From Arthrobacter sp. CDRTa11 (lineage in GTDB: Bacteria; Actinomycetota; Actinomycetes; Actinomycetales; Micrococcaceae), in assembly GCF_026427775.1 (NCBI RefSeq), contig NZ_CP044532.1, positions 124,001 to 188,000 of the forward strand: 64,000 nucleotides of DNA, read 5' to 3'. The translations under genes were made by a program, and so were the position numbers. Positions 1-7,790 of the stretch are shown here, one piece after another (within the stretch, counting starts at the first letter, position 1; the number at the start of each line of letters is the position of its first letter). Under the pieces are notes generated by a model. That model did not search any database. It was not told where the DNA came from and was given only the letters and a program-made list of their open reading frames with translations.

Positions 1-140
1 CGACCGCAAGGCCCATCTCATGCAAAGGGGCCTAGGAACCGCTCTGAGCAACAGAATCCCTTACGCATAGCACCGCCAGCTTTCACGCCTGCTTATGCAT
101 TGCTACGTTCTTCAGGAATCCCCGAACGGAAGGAACGAGC

Positions 141-1544
141 ATGTCTGTAATTGCAAACCTGGAAGTGGCAGCCACCCAGGCAGAAGACCTTATGGTGCTC
201 CCGGCATGGCAGGCTCTGAAGGCCGCCGTCATCGGGCTGCAGCAGGTTCAGGTCCAGGACGGTTCCGTTCCGGAACCAGCGGACCATAGTCAGGCGCGCC
301 GGCATGTCGGCATCATCACTGACTCCCTCAACGAACTGCGCGCTCATCTTCCCCACGACAGCGACTACCTGGAACTGCTCGTGCAGGACTTCCAGCGGTG
401 GGAGTCTGAGGGCTTCGCCGGGCCTGACTTCCTGGACTCGTTGGTAGCCTTCCATCCCGAGCAGTGGCGCATCGACGGGCTGCCGCACCTGGTTGTGTTC
501 CCCATGTACACGCAAAACGGCAGCACCAACCGCTACGTTGAGGCCGTCATCGTCGAGGTTATCTGGCCTTCTTTCGTCGCTGAACTGGAGGCGGGCAACT
601 ATTCGAACAAGCTGTTTGTCCCCATCAGGTTCGTGGATTTCACACCCGGTTACGACACGAACTCTGCAGTGCTCTTCCCCGAGAGCGTTGCGGTCCGAAG
701 CACCCCCTCGTTCACCTGGGGAGGCATATTTGCGGACCGCGAAGCTGCCCGGTTCCGCCGCGTCCTTAAAGCTGCTGCCGACGTTACTTCGTTGGACCTG
801 CCCGCGGACGCCGCGGAACTGATCGAAGACCACCACCTCACGGAGAAAACCTTCGTGATGTGGGATCTGATTCATGATCGGACCCACATGCGCGGTGACC
901 TGCCCTTTGACCCGTTCATGATCAAGCAGCGGATGCCCTATTTCCTTTACTCTCTGGAGGAGCTCCGCTGTGACCTGACCGCCTTCCGCGAATCAGTCCT
1001 CATCGAGCGGGATGAAACGGCGTCCGAGGACGCACGCAAGCACGCCAAGCTGGTCCAGTACGCCGTAATCTTCGACCGCATTTTCCGCTTCGCCATTACC
1101 GGGAACCGGGTCCGTAACTACGACGCCGTGGGCGGCCAGTTGCTGTTCGCCTGGATGCACCAACACCGGGTCCTGCACTGGACCGATGGAAAGTTGAGCA
1201 TCGACTGGAAGGACGTCGCTGACGTGGTCATAGAGCTGGGCCGGCGCATCGAAGAACTCTACTGGCGTTCGATCGACCGGCCCAAGACAGCACACTGGCT
1301 CGCTGCCTATGAGCTGGTCTCCGAAACCCTCACTCCCCACCCGGCATCTGTGTGGGCCAAGGGACCGGAGGCGCTTCCGCTGGACGGCCCGCCGCGGGGT
1401 CTGACGGATCAGATCCTTGATGACGAATTCCCCCTGTCGATGTTCTACGAGGCACTGGAGAAGAAGATGCGCCCTGTTATTGATTCAACTGAAGGAATCA
1501 CCGGTAAGAGCCCTGTGAAGACTGAGGGCGAGGCGGGCGCATGA
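141..1544 (+). CDS. DUF6421 family protein
   Basis: A 467-residue soluble protein without signal peptide or membrane segments. I recognise it as the DUF6421 family of actinobacteria, whose biochemical role is unknown to me. The best conserved-looking part is residues 241-282, with an HDRTH motif (His245, His249) followed by a Pro/Phe-rich stretch and an EELRCDL motif (Glu273, Glu274, Asp278). The order HxxxH then EE-x-R-x-D is reminiscent of metal sites in zinc hydrolases, but this is inference only. The ATG is preceded by a clear GGAAGGA ribosome site. The stop overlaps the start of the next gene by four bases (ATGA), so the three genes 141-3399 are one coupled operon. Partners (SDR oxidoreductase, threonine aldolase) suggest metabolism of a hydroxy-amino acid or related aldehyde. 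Confidence 0.85.
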   Translation: MSVIANLEVAATQAEDLMVLPAWQALKAAVIGLQQVQVQDGSVPEPADHSQARRHVGIITDSLNELRAHLPHDSDYLELLVQDFQRWESEGFAGPDFLDSLVAFHPEQWRIDGLPHLVVFPMYTQNGSTNRYVEAVIVEVIWPSFVAELEAGNYSNKLFVPIRFVDFTPGYDTNSAVLFPESVAVRSTPSFTWGGIFADREAARFRRVLKAAADVTSLDLPADAAELIEDHHLTEKTFVMWDLIHDRTHMRGDLPFDPFMIKQRMPYFLYSLEELRCDLTAFRESVLIERDETASEDARKHAKLVQYAVIFDRIFRFAITGNRVRNYDAVGGQLLFAWMHQHRVLHWTDGKLSIDWKDVADVVIELGRRIEELYWRSIDRPKTAHWLAAYELVSETLTPHPASVWAKGPEALPLDGPPRGLTDQILDDEFPLSMFYEALEKKMRPVIDSTEGITGKSPVKTEGEAGA

Positions 1545-2299
1545 GCCAGGATCTCTCGGGGCGTACGATCGTCGTCGCCGGTTCCACAAGCGCTGCCGGA
1601 GTGGCAGTAGTCCGCGCCCTTTCGCAGGCAGGGGCACGCGTAGCCGCAGTGGACATTCTTGAGGACCGGGTGCAGGAGCTCTCTGGTACGTACCCGAGCG
1701 TCGCCGGCTATGTCTGCAACCTCGCGGACCTGCAGGCCGTTGAGGACTTAGCGGCCTCGGTCCGGAACGATCTGGGTCCCGTGGACGGCCTTATCCACCT
1801 AGTAGGAGGGTGGCGGGGAGGTGCCGGCATCAGTGGCCAGGCGGATGAAGACTGGGACTTCCTGCATACCAGCGTCCTCACCACCCTGAGGAACACCAGC
1901 CGCGCGTTCTACGATGACCTGACTGTTTCCCCTGTGGGACGCCTGGCCATCGTGTCCGCGCAGTCCGCTTCCTCCCCAACAGCCGACGGCGCCGCTTACG
2001 CCGCCGTTAAGTCCGCGGCGGAGGCATGGACCCTGGCCGTGGCTGACGGCTTCCGGCACCCGCAAGGCGGAAAGGAAAGCCCTCTCTCCACCCAGCAGTC
2101 GGCCGCCGTGATCTTCGTCGTCAAAGCTTTGGTTGATGACCGGATGCGGGCAGCCCAGCCGGAACGGAAGTTCCCTGGTTTCACCGATGTCAGTGTCCTT
2201 GCCGACGCTGTTCAGCAGATCTTCGGCATAGAGGCAGAAAACATCAACGGGCAGCGCTTGCCCCTCACTGCCGGCCAGCTCGTGGGCCTACCGGCATGA
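1541..2299 (+). CDS. SDR family NAD(P)-dependent oxidoreductase
   Basis: A 252-residue classical short-chain dehydrogenase. The Rossmann glycine motif is at residues 14-20 (GSTSAAG), and the catalytic set is Ser139 or Ser142, Tyr153 and Lys157 in YAAVK. The acidic Asp38 after beta-2 (VDIL) suggests NAD preference. The start ATG overlaps the upstream DUF6421 stop and its own stop overlaps the threonine aldolase start (ATGA both times), so expression is tightly coupled. The substrate is not predictable from sequence; in this operon an oxidation or reduction of a beta-hydroxy compound is plausible. The divergent glycine motif (A in place of the usual central G) is unusual but still compatible with dinucleotide binding. 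Confidence 0.88.
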   Translation: MSQDLSGRTIVVAGSTSAAGVAVVRALSQAGARVAAVDILEDRVQELSGTYPSVAGYVCNLADLQAVEDLAASVRNDLGPVDGLIHLVGGWRGGAGISGQADEDWDFLHTSVLTTLRNTSRAFYDDLTVSPVGRLAIVSAQSASSPTADGAAYAAVKSAAEAWTLAVADGFRHPQGGKESPLSTQQSAAVIFVVKALVDDRMRAAQPERKFPGFTDVSVLADAVQQIFGIEAENINGQRLPLTAGQLVGLPA

Positions 2300-3399
2300 G
2301 CGTCAGCGTTGATTCCACAGCAGGCGTCGGGCAGCTGCTGCCGGCGCGCCTGCACGACCCGACCTACCGGGGCTTCGCCTCGGACAACTACGCCGGTGCT
2401 CACCCCGAAATCATCGAAGCAGTTCAGGCGGCCAACGAAGGCCACGTCACCGCATACGGCGAAGATGTCTACACGGCCTCGCTACAAGAGCTCGTCCAGT
2501 CCCACTTCGGGACAGCTGCCACCGCATATCCGGTCTTCAATGGCACCGGTGCCAACGTTCTTGCCCTGCAAGCGCTGCTCCCGCGCTGGGGCGCTGTCAT
2601 TTGCGCGGCGACAGCCCACATCAACACCGACGAAAACGGCGCCCCGGAACGCATCGGCGGAATAAAGCTCCTCCCGATCCCCACCCCCGATGGCAAACTC
2701 ACCCCAGAATTGATCGACGCCGAGGCCTGGGGGTGGGGAGACGAGCACCGGGCGCAGCCGCTGGTGGTATCGATCACCCAGACCACCGAGCTGGGGACCT
2801 GCTACACGCCAGGCGAGATCCAACGGATCGCTGAACACGTCCATGCCAGGGGCATGAAACTGCACCTGGACGGTGCAAGACTGGCCAACGCTGCAGCACA
2901 TCTCGGGCTTCCTCTGCGGGCGTTCACCACCGACGTCGGTGTGGACGTCCTGTCCTTCGGCGGCACCAAAAATGGGCTGCTGTTCGGCGAAGCGGTCATC
3001 TGGCTCAACCCCGAGTCCGACCCGGGCATGAGCTACCTGCGCAAGATGAACATGCAGCTTGCGTCAAAAATGCGGTTCGTCTCTGCGCAACTGATAGCCC
3101 TGCTGTCAGATGGGTTGTGGCTGCGCTCCGCCAGCCACGCCAATGAGACGGCGAAACGCCTCAGCGAAGGGATCTCCGCCATTGACGGTGTTTTCCTTAC
3201 GCAAGCCACCCAATCGAATGGTGTCTTTGCCGTCCTCCCACCCCACGCAGCCGCGAAAGTCAGGGAATCCTTTCGTTTCTATGACTGGGACCATGCACGC
3301 GGGGAAGTCCGGTGGATGTGCTCCTGGGACACCACCGAAACCGATGTCCAAGCTCTTCTGGCCGCAGTGAGGAACGCCGTAACCTCCCCGGCTAACTAA
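2296..3399 (+). CDS. ltaE: Low-specificity L-threonine aldolase family protein
   Basis: A 367-residue fold-type I PLP enzyme of the beta-eliminating lyase/threonine aldolase family, which cleaves beta-hydroxy-alpha-amino acids such as threonine to glycine plus an aldehyde. SDNYAG near residue 29, HLDGARLANA (190-199) and the PLP lysine Lys225 in SFGGTKNG fit the family. Length is typical. It is the last gene of the coupled operon and is followed at once by two hairpins. The true substrate may differ from threonine, because the partners DUF6421 and SDR are not part of known threonine pathways. Confidence 0.85.
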   Translation: MSVSVDSTAGVGQLLPARLHDPTYRGFASDNYAGAHPEIIEAVQAANEGHVTAYGEDVYTASLQELVQSHFGTAATAYPVFNGTGANVLALQALLPRWGAVICAATAHINTDENGAPERIGGIKLLPIPTPDGKLTPELIDAEAWGWGDEHRAQPLVVSITQTTELGTCYTPGEIQRIAEHVHARGMKLHLDGARLANAAAHLGLPLRAFTTDVGVDVLSFGGTKNGLLFGEAVIWLNPESDPGMSYLRKMNMQLASKMRFVSAQLIALLSDGLWLRSASHANETAKRLSEGISAIDGVFLTQATQSNGVFAVLPPHAAAKVRESFRFYDWDHARGEVRWMCSWDTTETDVQALLAAVRNAVTSPAN

Positions 3400-3422
3400 C
3401 AAACCACAATCAAGGAAACGTA

Positions 3423-3477
3423 CCCGCCACCAATGGCGGGACGCTCAGCGGGAGCGGTCTCACGGGGCCGCTCCCGC
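3423..3477 (+). terminator. Tandem hairpins after the threonine aldolase operon
   Basis: Two perfect stem-loops in a row: a 7-bp stem 3423-3429/3434-3440 with a 4-base loop, and a 10-bp stem 3448-3457/3468-3477 with a 10-base loop. There is no long T run, as is common in actinobacteria. Position right after the stop codon supports a terminator role. Confidence 0.65.
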
Positions 3478-3544
3478 ACCAGCATCCCAGCCGCGAGCCC
3501 ACCGTCCTGAGCCAACGCCACAGGGATCAGATGGCACAAATTAG

Positions 3545-3580
3545 TAAGCATACTTGCAAAAGGGATGGTAAGCATGCTTA
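3545..3580 (+). promoter_or_regulatory. Paired operator-like palindromes before marR
   Basis: TAAGCATACTTG at 3545-3556 and the perfect 12-bp palindrome TAAGCATGCTTA at 3569-3580 share the same half-site. Their centres are 24 bp apart. They lie 73-108 bases before the MarR gene and are the likely autoregulatory operators. Confidence 0.6.
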
Positions 3581-3652
3581 TGGTAGGGGCTGAAGCGACG
3601 CAAGAAATGGTGGTAGCTCCGCCGATTCGCCATCCACAGGAAGGCCGCGGCC

Positions 3653-4177
3653 ATGACAGGCAGTCTTGATCCAGATGCCCGGAACAGTTACCGCTTGCTC
3701 ACCGTGGCGGCGCGGCTGGTACAGCGCCGGCAGGACGATGCGCTGGCTCCGCTCGGGCTCACCCGCGCAGCGGTGATCGCGCTGGAAGGTCTTGCCGCAG
3801 GGCCTCTAAACCAGGAACAGCTCGCCGCGGTGATCCACGTCCAAAGCCAGACCCTTGGCAGGGTCCTGACCCGGCTGGAAGGCAGCGGACACATCACCCG
3901 GGCGCGGCAGGCCGCGGACCGCAGACAGTTTAAGGTGGAACTGACGGAGGCAGGAGAGGCGGCGCTGGTGGCAGCCAGGGCCGCCGAAGTCAACGCCTAT
4001 CCAAGCGATCCGGACATCAGTTGGAAGGCACTCCGGGAGGAACTTACAAAATTCGTCAGTTCCTTCCCCGCAACCCAGCCCGACTCCGGCGTTGTGCCGT
4101 TCACCGGCCTTGACCACAAGGGCCGGCGGCCCGGCTGGTACGGCTCCAAGCTCCATGGCGTCGACAACAGCGAATGA
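3653..4177 (+). CDS. MarR family transcriptional regulator
   Basis: A 174-residue winged-helix regulator. Residues about 30-110 carry the MarR pattern: recognition helix HVQSQTLGRVLTRLEGSGHITR followed by wing ADRRQFKVELTEAGEAAL. The C-terminal 45 residues form an extra tail (PFTGLDHKGRRPGWYGSKLHG) longer than in a minimal MarR. The ATG follows CAGGAAGGCC. No divergent target is adjacent, so it may act on itself and on distant genes; the paired TAAGCATGCTTA sites upstream support autoregulation. Ligand unknown. Confidence 0.85.
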   Translation: MTGSLDPDARNSYRLLTVAARLVQRRQDDALAPLGLTRAAVIALEGLAAGPLNQEQLAAVIHVQSQTLGRVLTRLEGSGHITRARQAADRRQFKVELTEAGEAALVAARAAEVNAYPSDPDISWKALREELTKFVSSFPATQPDSGVVPFTGLDHKGRRPGWYGSKLHGVDNSE

Positions 4178-4200
4178 GAGGTCCGGCCATCCGGCCATCC

Positions 4201-4220
4201 GGATCCGGCTATCCGGATCC
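4201..4220. terminator. Hairpin between convergent genes
   Basis: A perfect 8-bp stem GGATCCGG/CCGGATCC with loop CTAT lies between the MarR gene and the convergent lipoprotein gene. It follows a short run of CCGGCCAT repeats (4183-4198). It can end transcription in both directions. Confidence 0.5.
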
Positions 4221-4226
4221 AGCCGC

Positions 4227-4562
4227 TTAGGCCGTGCAGGCGTCCTTCAGTGCGGTGACTGACTCAGCCGGCACCTGGTCCCCGGCATCGGCGATCTGGC
4301 CCAACGGCGTCGTGATCTCTGCGGGAACTCCAGCTGTCTCCGCGGCGGAGACCAGCCCGCCCAGCAGGGCCTTGTCTTCAACGCTGACCAATCCGTCCTG
4401 CACCACCGCGCACACCTGTTTTTTTACTTCGTCAGCGGCGGCGGTGGCCACCTTCGATGACGCATCACTCGCGGCGGTTTCGGCGGCTTCCTGCACGGAG
4501 GCGCAGCTGGCAAGAAGCAGCATCAGGGGAAGGGCGGACAGGGTGGCAAGACGGCGATTCAT
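4227..4562 (-). CDS. Small putative lipoprotein
   Basis: A 111-residue protein with a basic start (MNRR), hydrophobic core and lipobox LASC with Cys20, so it is predicted to be exported and lipid-anchored. The mature part is Ala-rich with an amphipathic region (ASSKVATAAADEVKKQV) and two further cysteines (in KKQVCAVV and LKDACTA) that could form a disulphide. No known domain is recognised. It is a single-gene unit convergent with marR. Confidence 0.7.
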   Translation of the reverse strand: MNRRLATLSALPLMLLLASCASVQEAAETAASDASSKVATAAADEVKKQVCAVVQDGLVSVEDKALLGGLVSAAETAGVPAEITTPLGQIADAGDQVPAESVTALKDACTA

Positions 4563-4721
4563 CGTTCCAGCCTAACCGCTCGTCCAAATCGGCCGGTGGG
4601 CAGGGTGTTGCGGACGTGCCTGTAAATTAGTTCCGCGGGTTGCCGCCTGGCGTTAATTCAGCGTTCACCCGCCGGCTCTACGGTTTACCTCTAGCCATCA
4701 CCCGTTGGGAGGGGACCCATC

Positions 4722-4988
4722 ATGACCGATATAGCTGCTGTGCTTGGCAGGCTGTCGCCGGATGAGCTTGAAGAGCTGCGGACCATTGGGCCCCGGGGGC
4801 ATCTGCCAAGACATCTGGTTGCTGCGCTGGACAGGGCGGCCGGCGGACCTGGTGCCGGACGGGGGTACTACGTTCCCACCGGAAGTGTCAGTGAGACGGG
4901 CGGTCCCCATGTGGCGCTCCGCAGCGACGTTTCACGCTGGCTCTTCCCGCCGATCCTCCATGCCGGCCAGAGTCCTGAGGACCGGTAG
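4722..4988 (+). CDS. Hypothetical small protein
   Basis: An 88-residue soluble protein with no recognised domain. The start is chosen because GGGAGGGG lies 7-14 bases before the ATG; an overlapping alternative frame at 4744 has no such site. The N-terminal part (LGRLSPDELEELRTIGPRG) looks like a short amphipathic helix pair and the C-terminus is Pro/Gly-rich. It is convergent with the alditol oxidase gene. Function unknown. Confidence 0.55.
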   Translation: MTDIAAVLGRLSPDELEELRTIGPRGHLPRHLVAALDRAAGGPGAGRGYYVPTGSVSETGGPHVALRSDVSRWLFPPILHAGQSPEDR

Positions 4989-5024
4989 CCCGCGGCGCTC
5001 AGGGCGCTCGCGGCGCCCCGGGCG

Positions 5025-6281
5025 CTACCGGGCGCTCGCCGCGGGGACACCCAGGATGCTGTCCAGCAGGTCGTTGCGGAACTTGCCCTCCGGATCATGT
5101 GCCGCGGCCAGTGACCGGAAGTCACCGAACCTGGGGTAGAGCGCTTCCCAGTCGTGGCTGGCAGGGGTAAAGAGCTTGCCCCAGTGCGGCCGGGCGCCAA
5201 ACGGACGGAGCAGGTCCTCAAGCTCCGGAAGGACAGCTTCAACCTCAGCCTGCAGCGGCTTCCAGGTGAAATGCAGGGCCACGCTCTGTTGCCGGTAGAA
5301 CGGGCTCAGCCAGAACTCGTCAGCCGCGCCTGTGCGGATCTCGGACACAAACAGCAGCGGCGCCACCTTGGCCGCCAGGGTGCGTACCGCCTGCAGGGCC
5401 GCAGGCGCCTGCTCCAATGGCAGGATGAATTCGCTCTGCAGCTCTTCGCCGTTGCTGGGCGTGAACTCGTGCCGGAAATGCGGCAGGCGGTCCAGCCATG
5501 GCCCGGGTTCGTCCAGTTGGGGTGTGCACGTTTCCGCCGACATTCCGGGCAGGGGATGCCGCGCCTCTGTGGCCGCGGTGGCGCCAAAGAGCCCGGCCAG
5601 GGCAGGCTCGGAATCGAGGGCCTTCAGCCAGACCTGGTCGATGACGTCTCCCGCGTAGTCAGTGAACAGGCTGACGCTGTACGCGCTGGAGACCAGGGCG
5701 CCGAAATTTTCCAGGGCACTGTCCCACGGCAAATTTTCCAGGACGCGCTGCCGCATGTGGAAGCTCTGCCGGACGGACAGCTCCAGTCCGGTGACGATTC
5801 CCAGGGCGCCGAGGCCCACAACACTGCCCAGGAACTGGTCTCCATCCGCGGCGGACAGCGAGACCTGTTCACCCGAGGGACGCACCAGGTCGATGCGTTC
5901 GACGGCGCCGGCCAGGGAGGGGTTGTTGACTCCGGAGCCGTGGGTCCCGGTCTGGATGGCTCCCGCCACGGAAATGTGGGGCAGGGAGGCCAGGTTGTGG
6001 ATGGCGACGCCGGCCCGGTCCAGCCTCCGGCACAGCTCGCCATAGCTGACGCCACCGCTCACCCTGACAGTCCGAGCCTCGGAATCCAGCTCGATTTCCT
6101 GCGGCAGTCCATCGAGGAGCACGTGGACGCCGCTGGTGTCGCCCACCCGGTTGAAGGAGTGCCGGGACCCCAGGGCCTTAACCCGGCTGGCGCCCGCCAC
6201 CACCTCGGCGAGTTCCTCCACAGAGCGTGGACGGCGAATATCCGTAGAGGAGTATTCGAGGTTTCCTGCCCAGTTTTGCAT
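5025..6281 (-). CDS. FAD-dependent alditol/xylitol oxidase-like protein
   Basis: A 418-residue flavoprotein of the VAO/PCMH family closest to alditol oxidases, which oxidise sugar alcohols such as xylitol or sorbitol at C1 to the aldose with release of hydrogen peroxide. Key features: NWAGNLEYSS at the N-terminus, a GSRHSFN motif that in the family holds the histidine covalently bound to FAD, the TGTHGSG pyrophosphate motif, and a C-terminal HWGKLF region. Length matches alditol oxidase. I chose the ATG at 6281, since it is preceded by AGAGAG and begins directly with the conserved NWAGN; upstream TTG and ATG codons lack a ribosome site. It is divergent from the GH27 gene. D-arabinono-lactone oxidase is the main alternative. 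Confidence 0.8.
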   Translation of the reverse strand: MQNWAGNLEYSSTDIRRPRSVEELAEVVAGASRVKALGSRHSFNRVGDTSGVHVLLDGLPQEIELDSEARTVRVSGGVSYGELCRRLDRAGVAIHNLASLPHISVAGAIQTGTHGSGVNNPSLAGAVERIDLVRPSGEQVSLSAADGDQFLGSVVGLGALGIVTGLELSVRQSFHMRQRVLENLPWDSALENFGALVSSAYSVSLFTDYAGDVIDQVWLKALDSEPALAGLFGATAATEARHPLPGMSAETCTPQLDEPGPWLDRLPHFRHEFTPSNGEELQSEFILPLEQAPAALQAVRTLAAKVAPLLFVSEIRTGAADEFWLSPFYRQQSVALHFTWKPLQAEVEAVLPELEDLLRPFGARPHWGKLFTPASHDWEALYPRFGDFRSLAAAHDPEGKFRNDLLDSILGVPAASAR

Positions 6282-6411
6282 TGACTCGACTCTCTGTTGG
6301 GGTGGCGTTGGCTCCATCAACAGTCAACGCTAACAATCGCGGCTGTCAAGGCTGTTCCAGCCTTGGGACCTGGTTCTGAAAGCCTTTTCAAAGATGGGGT
6401 AGCGCACCATT

Positions 6412-6425
6412 CTATATCGTTGTAA
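6412..6425 (+). promoter_or_regulatory. Weak arabinan-type LacI operator before the GH27 gene
   Basis: CTATATCGTTGTAA matches the right half (CGTTGTAA) of the operator seen at 17023, 17144 and 25174 and is degenerate in the left half. It overlaps TAAATT (6423-6428), a possible -10 box only six bases before the ATG at 6435, which has no ribosome site. Confidence 0.45.
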
Positions 6426-6434
6426 ATTGTCCCG

Positions 6435-7715
6435 ATGACACTCGCTCAGACACCGCCCATGGGCTGGAACAGTTGGGACTGCTACGGCACCACGGTCACT
6501 GAGGAGGAGGTGCTGGCCAACGCTTCCTTTATGGCTGAACACCTGCTGCCCTATGGCTGGGAGACGGTGGTTGTGGACATCCAGTGGTACGAACCCGCAG
6601 CCCGCGTAGGCGGCTATAACGATGGTGCCGCCCTGGAACTCGACGCCTTCGGACGGCAGCTTCCTGCCGTGAACAGGTTCCCCTCAGCCGCTGACGGAGT
6701 TGGCTTTAAGGACCTTGCGGACAGGATCCACGGCCTGGGCCTCAAATTCGGCGTACACATCATGCGCGGCATTCCGCGGCAGGCAGTCAGGGACCGTCTT
6801 CCAGTGGAAGGCACTGATTTCACTGCTGACCAGGCTGCCGACCAATCCTCCGTCTGTGATTGGAATACGGACAACTTCGGGCTGAATCACCAGCACCCGG
6901 GTGCCCAGGCCTACTACGACTCCCAGCTGCGCCTCTTTGCCGCCTGGGGCGTGGACTTCGTCAAGGCTGACGACATGCTGGGTCCCTACTACGCGGACGA
7001 GATAGCGGCCTATCGGCTCGCCATCTCGCGTTCTGGGCGGGAAATCGCCCTGAGCCTGTCGCCAGGCCGCGCGCTGTCCCTGGCCCACCTGGAACACCTG
7101 CGCTCCAACTCCCAGATGTGGCGGGTGTCCGATGACCTCTGGGATGTCTGGGAGGACGTGGAGGCGCAGTTCGCCAGGATGGCCCGCTGGGCACCCCACC
7201 AGCGCGCAGGCGCCTGGGCAGATGCCGACATGCTGCCCGTGGGCAGGATTGCACTCAGGGCCGAGCGCGGTGCCGAGCGGCTGAGCCGGCTGACCATGGA
7301 TGAACAGCGGACCATGATGACCCTCTGGTGTGTGTCGCGGTCGCCGCTGATGCTGGGCTGCGACCTGCCGTCCTCGCCCCCGGAAACGCTTGAGCTCCTC
7401 ACCAACCGTGACCTCCTCGACGTCCTGAACGCCAGCCGCGCCAACCGCGAACTGCTGCGCGACGGCGATCTTGTCCTGTGGGCAGCGGAAGGCACGACGT
7501 CGGAGGACCGTTTTGTGGCGGTCTTCAACACCGGGACAGGGGACTTGGTCCGCTCGCTTCCGCTGGGTGACCTTGGTTTGGCCTCCGCATCATGGAAGGC
7601 GCGCGAGGCCTGGAGCGGCAACGATGCCGTGCTCGGCCTGAAGGATGACTTGCCGGCGCTGGACGTGAAGCTGCCCGGCCATGGCTCACAGCTCTTCCGC
7701 TTCACAGCGGAGTAG
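6435..7715 (+). CDS. Glycoside hydrolase family 27 (alpha-galactosidase or beta-L-arabinopyranosidase type)
   Basis: A 426-residue intracellular TIM-barrel glycosidase with C-terminal beta domain. Hallmarks are PPMGWNSWDCYG (7-18), VVVDIQWYE (46-53), the nucleophile region FVKADDM (Asp179) and the acid/base region WRVSDDLWD (Asp234, with Asp233 next to it). No signal peptide, so it would act on imported oligosaccharides. GH27 enzymes remove terminal alpha-D-galactose or beta-L-arabinopyranose; the second would fit the arabinan/arabinogalactan genes nearby and the shared operator half-site, but the sequence alone does not decide. A perfect 46-bp palindrome follows the stop directly. Confidence 0.85.
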   Translation: MTLAQTPPMGWNSWDCYGTTVTEEEVLANASFMAEHLLPYGWETVVVDIQWYEPAARVGGYNDGAALELDAFGRQLPAVNRFPSAADGVGFKDLADRIHGLGLKFGVHIMRGIPRQAVRDRLPVEGTDFTADQAADQSSVCDWNTDNFGLNHQHPGAQAYYDSQLRLFAAWGVDFVKADDMLGPYYADEIAAYRLAISRSGREIALSLSPGRALSLAHLEHLRSNSQMWRVSDDLWDVWEDVEAQFARMARWAPHQRAGAWADADMLPVGRIALRAERGAERLSRLTMDEQRTMMTLWCVSRSPLMLGCDLPSSPPETLELLTNRDLLDVLNASRANRELLRDGDLVLWAAEGTTSEDRFVAVFNTGTGDLVRSLPLGDLGLASASWKAREAWSGNDAVLGLKDDLPALDVKLPGHGSQLFRFTAE

Positions 7716-7761
7716 GCGCGAACGGACACTTAAGCCCCGGGGCTTAAGTGTCCGTTCGCGC
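7716..7761. terminator. Perfect 46-bp palindrome after the GH27 gene
   Basis: The two 23-base arms are perfectly complementary with no loop (centre between 7738 and 7739), beginning on the base after the TAG stop. It lies between convergent genes and probably terminates both. It could also be a member of a dispersed palindromic repeat family. Confidence 0.7.
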
Positions 7762-7790
7762 GTCACCCGGCGTTAGGGAGAGCTCCCGGT

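Noticed and set aside
4744..5139. An alternative 131-residue frame overlapping the small gene at 4722
   Set aside because: No ribosome site, Arg/Ser-rich translation, and it would overlap the convergent oxidase gene.
5154..6284. A 376-residue reading frame antisense to the alditol oxidase
   Set aside because: The minus-strand protein has FAD motifs; the plus-strand translation has none.
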